A DNA stretch of 64,000 nt from the NCBI GenBank assembly GCA_022059125.1, contig JAEUWY010000015.1, positions 62,001-126,000 on the forward strand. The letters are read 5' to 3'. This document shows positions 55,389 to 64,000 of the stretch, piece by piece (position 1 is the stretch's first letter; every line of letters begins with the position of its first letter). The notes under the pieces are model-generated. The model saw only the letters and a program-made list of their open reading frames with translations, did no database searches and was not told the origin of the DNA. A program made the translations under genes and the position numbers. This stretch comes from Corynespora cassiicola (taxonomy: Eukaryota > Ascomycota > Dothideomycetes > Pleosporales > Corynesporascaceae).

Positions 55389-58076
55389 CTAATACTTGCT
55401 CCTCCTCCTCTCCCTTACCAAATCCTCCTCGCTCTCCTCCTCGACCGGCGCCGGCGTCCTCCTCTCCCTCGCCCGATGCGCCTTCCTCCTCCGGTTGTGC
55501 GAAACATTACTCGCCGAGTCGTCCGGCCCAATCTCGCTCCTGAGATCATCCAGGCCCTCACTCTCATCCAAACCCCTCATCGACGCCGGAGTATCCATGC
55601 GCACCTCGGGCCCTCCGAGCCCGGAGCCTCGCCGCACCTGCGCCACCATGGAGAGCGCCGCGCCGCGCTCTCGCAGCCGCCGCCGCACCACCTCGGCCGC
55701 GTTGTGCAGCTGCTCGAACGCGTCCTCCATGGCCTCCATGCCGAGATAGATTTCGCGCTCCACCTCGGCGAGCACCGCGATTTCCGTCTCCTCATCGATT
55801 TGGACAGGCGCGGGGCCCGGGCGCGTCGAGCCGGGGCGGGCGGAGCCGGGGCGGGCGGAGCCTGGGCGGGAGAAGGGTCCTGGGCTGAAGGGGGAGGCAA
55901 AGCGCTGGGGGCCGTCGGTAGGGGGTATATCGCCGGGGCTGATGTTTTCGGCGCCAGACCAGAGGAAGCCGTCGAAGCGGCCGGATATCAAAATCTCCCA
56001 TTCGTGCTTGGTCACGGCCGAGAGCGTGGCGAGGATGTTGTGCATGTCCGGATTCCTAATCAGATACATGACGACGAGCTGGTCGCGGGGCGGCGAGTAG
56101 AGGCGGTAGAGGCGCTGCAGCGCAAGAGCGGCCTTGCTGATGGATGGTGGGGTGGGTTGGTTAGGGATCGGCTGCATGCGTGGATTGGGAAGCTTGTCCA
56201 TTCCGTAGAGCAATGCGTAGAACAAGGACCGCCTGTGCGGCTCCAGTCGTGTGAGCATGGCAAATGTAAGGGTATCTTCGTCGGCTTCCTCTGGCGCCGT
56301 GTCCTGTTGGTTAGACAGCCAAGACTGCACTGCTACCTTAGTCTTTCTCGACTGTTGCTGGTAGTGCTCGCGATACTGCTCTGGAACGTCGACATCGATC
56401 CGCTGGCAGGGAGCTTCCAGATCGGAAATGCCCAAGCCAGCTTGGGCAGATTGATCAAAAGGCGGCCAGGTGGGCAGGTCGCAGCGTCCAGAGACGAGCT
56501 CGAGGATCTCTCCCCAGTTGACTCCGGCAGAATCCTCGTGCATTGACACTGGATCTTCCAGGCACATTATACATTGGCAGTGCTCGGACGAAATATTGCG
56601 AGCAAAGACTGCCTCCAGCCGGTCGAGCAGACGTCGTGCCACGGAACGATAGCCCGTTGCAACCGCCAGCGAGCCATTGCTGTCCATGACGGAGTTGTAC
56701 TCGTTCAACACCTTTTGGAGTGGAGCAAAAAAGGACTGCACGTCGTACGCCTGTGGCCCATTCATCCGCGGCGATGCATATGCCGAATAGGCGGGGACGG
56801 GGGCGCCATTGATGGCTGCAATGAGGCTGCGAGGCACGGCCCTCGAGAGTCCACCATTCTGGAGGAGGTAATCGACACGGGGTGGGTCCATCATTGCGGG
56901 AGGTGGAGGGGGTGGAGGCGGCGTCATGGGCGACTGGGAGTATCCAGGGTCCACCGACTGTGTTCGCGAGACAGGGTCCGTGACAATCTCCACCGTGGAT
57001 GGACGCTCTTTGTGAGCCGTGACAACGGAGGGGAGGACAGAGTGCTGTTTGGGGGTTCGCGGTGAAGAATCCACGACGGACGCCGGCGACACTTCCGAGT
57101 TTGTGGGCGACGCCTCGGCATATCTCCGTGCATTGTCGCGGAGGATGGATGTGGCATCTGAATCTGTGGACTGGGTGACGTCGGACGCCTGGCGTGACCT
57201 GGTCTTGACGGTGGTTGATGATCTCCCCGGCGGCGGGGGAGGCGGCGGCCGTGTCCTAGGGCTTGCCGTCTGTGTGCGTGGAGGGGCGGCTTTGGGGGAT
57301 TTTGCGCGGATGGTGCTGGGCTGGCTCTCGGTGGTCGAAGTCAGGTCCGTCTCGAGCATCTCCTCTCGGATGCTGGAGCGCGATGCAGAAAATCGAGGCT
57401 CGGGCGTGGGCGTCAGTCGGGTGCCGCTCTCGACGCTGCGACGGCCGCCCTCCATTTCCTTGTGCACCGAGTCGGCCTTGCGGCGCATGCTGTTGGCGCT
57501 GGCCGTCTTCCTAAGGTCGGCGCCCGTGGTCGCGGTGAGCGGCGGACTGGGGGGAGCGCGCGTCGGCAGCGGCGGTGGTGGTGCTTCGGTGGCGTCATCG
57601 TCATTGTCGCCGTCGGGCGGGTCATCGCCCAGGTCGGTGGCCTCGGGGGTCGGGGGGTTCTTCTTTCGCTGGGCCAACTCTTCCTTGGAGTAAATGTTCT
57701 CCTTGCTGTGTGTCTTGGAAAAGGTCGGGTACGACAGGCTCGACCGCGAGCCGTTGCGCGAGTCAAAGGAGCCGCGGCGGTCCATCTCGGGCACGACGGC
57801 CATCTTGTGCTTGGAGGAGCGCTTCTCGAGGCGCTCGCCGTCGTCCTCGCGTGAGCTGTGCGAGCGCGTCTTGCGCGAGGAGCGGGACGACGACGACTTG
57901 GAGCTCTTATGGCGGTCCCGGTCGCGGTCCTTGTCCTTGGACTTTGGGCTGCTGCGGTCGCGATCGCGGTCCCGGTCTGGGTCCTTGTCCTTTTTGCGCC
58001 GGCGGGCCTCGGACGACGAACTCATCATGGTTGTGCGGGACGGCGGTGGAAAACTCTGCGTGTTAAGCTCGCCCAC
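55389..58076 (-). CDS. Large conserved fungal protein, disordered N-terminal half, CxxC-like motif
   Basis: A single exon of up to 895 residues; the start may instead be the double ATG at 58028/58025 (MMSSSSEARRRKKDK). The first 400 residues are charged and disordered: RD/DR repeats, Ser-rich runs, polyproline (PPPPPPPG and TPPPPPPPPAM). The second half is ordered: DYLLQNGGLSRAVPRSLIAAI, DVQSFFAPLQKVLNEYNSVM, a Cys cluster HCQCIMCL near residue 497, then helical pieces (LFYALLYGMDKLPNPRM, QRLYRLYSPPRDQLVVMYLIRNPDMHNIL). I recall homologues in many Pezizomycotina, sometimes labelled mismatch-specific DNA glycosylase, but I see no glycosylase motif here. The Cys cluster could bind a metal. No function can be given. 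Confidence 0.8.
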   Translation of the reverse strand: MGELNTQSFPPPSRTTMMSSSSEARRRKKDKDPDRDRDRDRSSPKSKDKDRDRDRHKSSKSSSSRSSRKTRSHSSREDDGERLEKRSSKHKMAVVPEMDRRGSFDSRNGSRSSLSYPTFSKTHSKENIYSKEELAQRKKNPPTPEATDLGDDPPDGDNDDDATEAPPPPLPTRAPPSPPLTATTGADLRKTASANSMRRKADSVHKEMEGGRRSVESGTRLTPTPEPRFSASRSSIREEMLETDLTSTTESQPSTIRAKSPKAAPPRTQTASPRTRPPPPPPPGRSSTTVKTRSRQASDVTQSTDSDATSILRDNARRYAEASPTNSEVSPASVVDSSPRTPKQHSVLPSVVTAHKERPSTVEIVTDPVSRTQSVDPGYSQSPMTPPPPPPPPAMMDPPRVDYLLQNGGLSRAVPRSLIAAINGAPVPAYSAYASPRMNGPQAYDVQSFFAPLQKVLNEYNSVMDSNGSLAVATGYRSVARRLLDRLEAVFARNISSEHCQCIMCLEDPVSMHEDSAGVNWGEILELVSGRCDLPTWPPFDQSAQAGLGISDLEAPCQRIDVDVPEQYREHYQQQSRKTKVAVQSWLSNQQDTAPEEADEDTLTFAMLTRLEPHRRSLFYALLYGMDKLPNPRMQPIPNQPTPPSISKAALALQRLYRLYSPPRDQLVVMYLIRNPDMHNILATLSAVTKHEWEILISGRFDGFLWSGAENISPGDIPPTDGPQRFASPFSPGPFSRPGSARPGSARPGSTRPGPAPVQIDEETEIAVLAEVEREIYLGMEAMEDAFEQLHNAAEVVRRRLRERGAALSMVAQVRRGSGLGGPEVRMDTPASMRGLDESEGLDDLRSEIGPDDSASNVSHNRRRKAHRARERRTPAPVEEESEEDLVRERRRSKY

Positions 58077-59220
58077 GGCGCGGCTACGAGGTGGTGCGAT
58101 TGGGCGTGGTGAACATGTGCCGAGTGGGTGCGCCTATCAGGGCAGCAGGCCGCCATCCATCTGCGGCGGGGCTCGACGGGGAGTGCTGGAGCGGAGCCTA
58201 GGAATGGTGCGAGGGCTGGCTAGCGGAGGGGTGGAGTGGAGTGGTGAGGCTGGGAGGCTCCTCTTGTGCTGGAGATGGGTCGACGGAGAGGCGGGATGGC
58301 AGGCGGCGGAAGGATGGCAGATGGCAGACGGCAGGCAGCGGCGGCGGCGTGGTGTTCTGACGTGTAAAGGTCGCGGGTGAGCCAGGGCGGTTATGGAGAA
58401 GGCCGTGATCTGAGATGCGAATGGGGATCGCCCAGCAGCCCTCGGCTAGCCTCCGCCTCGAAATGGCGGTGCGGGCCTCGTAATAGCATGCCGCCTGCCA
58501 GCCTGCCGCAGCCAGCGTTTGACCTGCTGCGTCTACCGCCTGCCGTCCTGAATGTGCGCTTTTTGCTGGCCGGCCCTCCGTTCTCACTTGCTTCTTCACC
58601 TCCTCCGATCGCCAGGACCCTGACCGCACGCCCGTCGCCACCCAACGAGCCCTCGGCGGCCGGGGACACCTGGGCGCGCTGCGTGGGCGGCGCCCGGCCA
58701 TGCCCCATTCGTGCCTGGCCAGAGCCGGGCGCGCACAATTCTCCGGCGCCCTGGCTCGAGAGAGTCGGCCTGTCGCGGCCCCCCGGCGCGCTACAACTCA
58801 CGATCAATTTGCGCGCGCAGCCGGCCAGAGTGGGGTTGCGACACGCGAGTGACGTGGAGCCCGCGCGACTGCAATGGCGGTGTCTTGGAGCCCCGTCGAC
58901 GATGCCCGAAGCGCGACAGAGAGGCTGGGGGTGGAGCTTGCTACAACTCTCATGCTGCCATTGCTATTCCGAACACCCTGTGCTTTGCCAACCCAAGGTA
59001 TACCGCCGGCCCAAATCAATATATACTGCACCGTACAAGCAACTGCCAAACGCCGAGACCCTCGTAACTCGTCACGCTCATTACCGCTCATTGCCCTTGT
59101 CGCTGCCCGTCCCAGCCCTCCTGCACTTGACTGGCTGCTCCTCTACAAGACACATGTGCCCATATGCCCGCGTCCTCCAGTCAGCCCATGTCCGCCGCCT
59201 CCATCCCTCCGTCATGGTCG
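58077..59220. other. Intergenic, GC-rich
   Basis: About 1.1 kb between the start of the large disordered protein and the end of EIS1. A 306-codon frame on the plus strand has random composition and no domain. Confidence 0.5.
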
Positions 59221-61794
59221 TCAGATGCCGACTTCGTGGAACCTCGAGTCGCGGTTCGGGCTGCCCTTCCTGCCCGCACTCGCGTCCGACGACGTAAAGT
59301 TGGGTGGCGGAGCAAGCTTCTCGTCGAACCCGTCGCGGGCCTCTTCGAACTCGGTCGTCCCTGACGCTGCACTTAGCCCACTGACAGTACGCTTGGGGGA
59401 GCGCCCTCTCCCATCCACGCTTACATGCGCGCTCGAGATGGAAGAGACGTCGGAGAAGCGCCGCCCCGCCGACTGCCTGGCCTCGGGCCCAGGGCTGACT
59501 GCCGTCGAGTCCTTGTGCGAGTGAGCTGAGGACGCTCGCAGCGCCGCCCCGCCAATGAAGCCCGGCTTTTCTGCATCCGCCGTTGTCGAAGAGTGCCTGG
59601 ATCGTCTCTTGAACTTGCTTAGGAACGACCTGATGCCCTTGGACGCCGGCGACGTGGGCGATGTGGGCGAGTTGGGCGTAGAGCAATCGGCTTCAGGCAT
59701 TGGATGGACGTGTTCGAGGGACGTGGATTCGCGCTCGTCGGTGGGGGGAGCATCAGCCGTAGGGGAGGTGACGCCGTCAGCAGCTGCTTTGCGCTTCTCT
59801 TCTTTGGCGAGTCGCTTTTCTTCTTCCCTCTTTTCTCTTTCAGTCTCTTTTTCTTGCTTTACGGCAGCCTTTTCTTCGGCTGTGCGAGCCCTGGCTGCCT
59901 TCTTCTCCTCATCTGTTGACGTCAGTCTTATGGCCAGGGCCTGCAGGTGGCAAACTCACCTTTGGCGCGCTTCTCCTCTGCCTTGATATCTGCGGCTCTC
60001 TCCTTTTCGATTCGCTCCTGGCGCTTCTTCTCCTCCAGCTCCAGGCGCCTCTCTTCCTCCTCCGCCCTGCGCTTCTCCGTCTTTTCCGTAATCTCGTCCA
60101 GGGTAGGCTGAACCCTGGACAGAGCCACGGCGTCAATGTCCTTTTGGTCCATGTACTTGCCGTTGCCAATGTGAACCCTGCCATGATTCTCCATGCGAAC
60201 CTCGCTGTTAGCTGCGGCTTTGGCCCGTGCCTTTGCATCCCACTCCTCAATCATGGCCGGCGACATCTTGCCAGTCTCGTCGAAGATCTTCTTATCGAGC
60301 CCGAGCATCTGGGCCTGTACCTTGCGCTCCGCGGCTGCTAGTAGATGCCTGCGGTCTTGCTCCCGCTTCTTGGCATCCACCTCGGCCAGCGTCTTGTTCA
60401 GCTGCGACATTTGCGAACGAATGCGTCTGGATTGAAACTCGTCATCGGATGAATCGGGGGGTTCTGGATTGCTAGAAGCGCGGTTGCGACCGCGCCGGAT
60501 AGACAGCCTGGACCGAGTGGGCTTGTCGAAGCCATAATGGCTCCGCATCATGGCGTTTTCGTCGTAACCAATCTTGGCCAGTCGCTCAGCAGCCAGCTTT
60601 TGAGCCGCCTCTTGCACTCCAATGTAGCGCAGTGCCTGAGTCTTGATGTCTTCTTCCTCTACGTTGTGCTGGCTGTGCGCGGTAGTGGCCCCGGTTTGAG
60701 CGGCTGTGCGCGCAACTTCATCATTTTGCTGTTGGATATCGTACATTTTCTTGGCCATGGAAATGGCTGAAGCGCGGAGTGCGTCTTTTCGTTTCTTTTC
60801 TTCCACCTCCAAAGCCACAGGAGGTGCCGAGGTGTACATTTCGCGAGAGATGCTCTTGGAGTGCTGGATGCGCGCGGCCTCCATGGCTCCCGATCCAAGT
60901 CTGTTCGAATCGGTCACTACCGAGGGGGCCGTTGGCGTTTTGGCTCTCATGGACGGGGTATGGGCTAGCGTGGCAGCACTGAGCGCATTCCTGGCCGAGT
61001 TTTCGGAATCGGGGAATAGTGGTGGTGCAGTTGGAGTAGACTGGGCTCGTCTGCGCCCTACAGTCGACACGGCGCCCGTGGCCGCGAGCAAGGCCTTCTT
61101 TCTCCTGTCTTCGGCATCTCCATTGTCAACGGCCTGCGGAGTGCTTGCCTTTCTGCTCATGGCAATGTTGGCGGCCGAGTTTCCGTGGGGGTTTGCCTCG
61201 GGGGTCCAGTGAGCGAGCTTGACGCCGTCTTTGTGGGCGAGCAATGCGGCCTTGGAGCCGGCGGCGCTGATTTCGGGCTGCCACTGGGGCGCCATCTTGT
61301 ATTCATTTGCCAATAGTGCTGCCTTGCCTGCCGCGGCCGACTGCTCCGGCTTCCACCACTCTGGGCTTTTTCTGTTGGCGTGCGCCAGGGTTGCTGCTGT
61401 GCCTGCTGAAGACTGCGTGTCGATGCCGACGACGGGGAAGCTGGGGAGCTCGTGGGCTTGGGCTTTCTTCAGGCTGGCGGCGGCGCCTGGGTACAGTCAG
61501 TCAGAAGGCGTCGCGAGGCATGACGTGGGCATGGGGAGACTTGCTGGCGGAGGAAAGCTTGCCGTCGGGGCCCAGCGGGTCGCGCAGGTTGTCTTTTCGG
61601 CCGGGATTGGTGCTGTACAAGGCTGCAGCCGATGCTTGATCTTGGAGGGTCGACTTGTTTGTTTTGTCGTGGGCCGAGGGATCCGGGCAGCGCATCGACG
61701 CTGGGGTGGCAGATCCAAGTGGAGTCAGATCTGAGGCCTCCCCCAGGGGTCTGGGGTTAGCATCGTTTGGTGTTGTTTGTATCTGGGTCGCCAT
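59221..61794 (-). CDS. EIS1: Eisosome protein 1
   Basis: Three exons (61794-61545, 61486-59960, 59912-59221) give 822 residues. Typical family pieces are present: SAAALYSTNPGRKDN near the N-terminus, repeated ANEYK/AAGSKAALLAHKDG and WWKPEQSAAAGKAALLA, IQHSKSISREMYTSAPPVALEVEEKKR, and a long charged coiled coil (EEEERRLELEEKKRQERIEKERAADIKAEEKRAK). Eis1 is a peripheral part of the eisosome, the plasma-membrane furrow scaffold. The second intron is normal (GTGAGT..ACAG). The first is best explained as a GC-AG intron (GCAAGT..CCCAG, 58 nt), because no GT start nearby keeps the frame. The C-terminus is Ser-rich and disordered. Confidence 0.9.
61487..61544 (-). other. Likely GC-AG intron in EIS1
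   Basis: The exon ends GCCA, the intron starts GCAAGT and ends TGTACCCAG, and the frame continues as SAAASLKK. A GT start three bases further (GTCTCC) would put the next exon in a wrong frame. GC-AG introns are a known minor class and prefer exactly this AG-GCAAGT context. Confidence 0.6.
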
Positions 61795-63615
61795 TGTGGG
61801 CGCTCACGTGGAGCCGTGTGCTGCTGCAACGGCTATATCTACTCTGCGCAGGGGGCCGGGCAGGGCGAGGCAGGATTGAGGGCTCAGGGGAAGAAAAACA
61901 GGAACGGCAGGCTGGGAGCAGACGCCGGCGCCGCCATGGCTAATGATGATGGCGATGGTGTTGGGGGTGAGCAGCGGCTTTGGCCCCATGACGTAGGACG
62001 TGCCGCTTGGGATCGACCGCGTTCGCGCCAGGCGCACGCCAACCCCAGCCAGCCATGCTGTTCTGGGCCGTCGATCGTCCGCCTGGGACATCACCCATTC
62101 TCCCCTCTACCCTCGCCCGCCGTGCCATTGGCCCTGCCCACGTACAGATGCGGTATGCAATCACCGTCCGAGGTCCAAACGCAGCAGCTGTCGTCCCAAA
62201 CGAGCTCAGCCGTCAACCCCTGCATGCCCCTCACCAAGCAGCGCGCAGGGGGCGACAGGCCACAGCCACCGCGATTCCTGTTTGCCTTGCATGCTGCTGC
62301 GGCCACTCAGGCAAATATCGAGGTTTCCGGGGTGCATCTATCAAGAGAGATTGATCACTGGGCTTGATGGTGGCTCGGTCCAAGGGCGCGGATCTCGCGG
62401 ATGTTTTGTCGACTACGGGGAACGAAACAGTGTTTCTGTGCCCTCTTGAACGTCATAGGGCACACGCCGTACATGGGCTTCCAGGCTCTAGACGGGTAGC
62501 GGCCCGCTACTGAGACAGCATGTTGCTATCGACGGACTTGGGTCACCGCGGCCAGCCAAATCGACCAACTGCCGTTCACGTTGCAGGACACTCGACCGCA
62601 TATGACTTGCAAATCGATAACTCAGGGAACACGACCATGGTGCGGTTCTAGACTGTGCTCTATGATGACTGGAGTACCGTCGATGAGCCAGAGTAGTGCC
62701 GTTGTGACTGGGCCATGTTGACTAGACATTCAAAAGCAGGCCACCAGTACTGGTCCGTTCCCCGAGAACAAGCAACCACAGACGAACTCGACATGTCTAC
62801 AAAACACCCCAGGCCATGTCCACTGTGGCTTCATGGCTGACAGCCACTGTGCCACTGCGCCCTGTGCCGTACTCTCACCCTCGCTATCGATAACGAGTGC
62901 CGAGCGTCCAAGCGCCGATTTTCAGGGTCTGCATCCGATATTTCACAGAAGCCAGGCCTTTGTGCGAATGCAGCAAAACCCACATGTCGGGCTCGCTCGC
63001 CCCAGAGGCATCCACCTAGCCCCCTTCAACGTGGCGTCTTCTACAAGACACGGGCGGGTGCCCTTCTGCCATTGGCCGTCGACTGTGTTGCGCCGGCACT
63101 ATTCCGCATCTACGCCAGCGTCCATTCGAGCGCTGCTCGCTCAGCTGTTGAGCGTCTTCACCGACCAACATGGTCCAAGACCCCCCGGCTGCCATTGACT
63201 CGGCGGTCCCCTTTTATACAGGGCAGCAAGAGCAGTATGGGCCCAGTATGCATGCACTGCGTCCGGCCTCTCCAACCCCGGGGCGTGCATCTTCGCTGGC
63301 TTTGCACCGCAATGGCACCCAAAAGTCGGGGTTGGCCGAGTAGGATGACGGGCATCCTGAGACACTCCCCCACACAAAGCCAGACAAGACAGCACGCAAT
63401 CACAGCCCAGCAGTGTAATAGAGTCATTACCGCTCGTCGTCAGTACCAACGTGTTGTCGTTTCAAGCTACGCAAATAGGGCATGAATCGTCCCCGGGGTG
63501 GGAGCTCGGTTCGCTTAGCCGTCCCAGCACAGCACACCGTCCCTGCTTGGCGCCAGGCCACATCTTCATATGTTGCTCTGCCAGCTCTTTCGAAAATTCA
63601 ACAACATCGCCCATC
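61795..63615. other. Divergent promoter region
   Basis: About 1.8 kb between the starts of EIS1 and the last gene. No ORF with a domain; GC-rich throughout. Confidence 0.5.
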
Positions 63616-64000
63616 ATGAGCAGCTCGACCTCTGAGGACAATTTCGAGTGGATTGAGACGCCGCCGGCGCCCTCGCCTGCCGCCCCGGCCTTTGACTGCG
63701 GCGTCAGAACCACTTCCGTGAGTATCCCACCTCCGCGAGGCCCGCCATAGCACCCCGCCAGCCATTGAGCGCCCGCAACAAGACACGGTGAGCTGATTTG
63801 AAGCCCACTGTAGTATCCTGCCATTGCCAATGCTCCTCTGCCTGCCGACGGTCCCAGCTCCGAGCACTTTTCCAACACTGCTCTGCTCTCGCTGCTCATT
63901 GGTGTCCCCGCCTACATCACCTGGACCCTCGGTGGGGGTTTCAAGACGTGGCTCTTTTTTGCTCTGCTGATTGACTTCCCCATCCTCGCTGCCTTTTGGA
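63616..64000 (+). CDS. Probable sphingolipid C9-methyltransferase, N-terminal part (runs off right edge)
   Basis: Exon 1 is 63616-63717 and exon 2 starts at 63814 and stays open to the edge; the intron is 96 nt (GTGAGT..TGTAG). The 96 or so residues visible begin with a short polar part (EDNFEWIETPPAPSPAAP), then RTTSYPAIANAPLPADGPSSEHFSNTALLSLLIG, then two membrane segments (ALLSLLIGVPAYITWTLGG and WLFFALLIDFPILAAFW). The order of PLPADGP, HFSNTALLSLLIG and two close membrane segments is what I remember of fungal sphingolipid C9-methyltransferases, which methylate the long-chain base of glucosylceramide in the ER. The SAM-binding part lies outside the window, so the call is tentative. Confidence 0.5.

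Noticed and set aside
55221..56546. 441-codon plus-strand frame opposite the large conserved protein
   Set aside because: A GC-rich shadow of the real minus-strand gene.
58377..59297. 306-codon plus-strand frame
   Set aside because: No domain, random composition, and it overlaps the EIS1 3' end.

Overview
The window looks like nuclear DNA of a filamentous ascomycete (Pezizomycotina, probably Sordariomycetes). Coding exons are GC-rich and cut by 43-127 nt GT..AG introns. Pezizomycotina-type families are present (HRI1, PAM17, eisosome protein 1, fungal-rhodopsin-domain membrane protein, Zn2Cys6 regulator, GH28 and GH26 secreted enzymes, a MpaB-like oxygenase). There are no tRNA or rRNA genes that I can see. 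All coordinates were read by eye from the sequence, and exon borders follow reading frame and splice consensus.

Layout, left to right. 0-9 kb: the 5' end of a secreted protein gene, a decayed subtilisin-like protease, HRI1, a fungal rhodopsin-domain membrane protein and an aspartic-protease-like gene with altered active-site motifs. 9-16 kb: a MpaB-type oxygenase and a P450 converge tail to tail, and a pectin-cutting GH28 enzyme follows. 16-24 kb: a small protein with three 28-residue repeats, then a compact module of Zn2Cys6 regulator, Dal5-type transporter and amidase. Transporter and amidase are divergent across a promoter rich in GATA sites, which suggests amide uptake and nitrogen scavenging. 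24-30 kb: a membrane-anchored cysteine-rich protein, a SesA-like protein with a possible amyloid motif, and 3.7 kb of repeat-rich DNA without a convincing gene. 30-41 kb: a three-module GH26 mannanase, a hypothetical nuclear protein, a tandem pair of small AT-rich paralogs (one with three copies of an ABBA-like FVIYVDE motif), PAM17, a GPI-type surface protein and a FAD monooxygenase.

41.5-49.5 kb is a gene-poor, AT-richer island. It holds a dead LINE reverse transcriptase, a SnoaL-like protein, a secreted epoxide hydrolase and a repeat cluster with an inverted copy. 49.7-64 kb returns to conserved housekeeping genes on the minus strand: a Ste20/GCK kinase behind a 3 kb low-complexity 5' region, a large disordered conserved protein, and eisosome protein 1 with a likely GC-AG intron. 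The start of a probable sphingolipid C9-methyltransferase runs off the right edge on the plus strand.

The least explained items are the tandem paralog pair at 33.6-35.1 kb, the 28-residue-repeat protein at 16.6-17.2 kb, the SesA plus Gly/Asn/Gln-rich protein at 25.5-26.3 kb, and the transporter/regulator exons that share one open frame at 18.4-19.7 kb.
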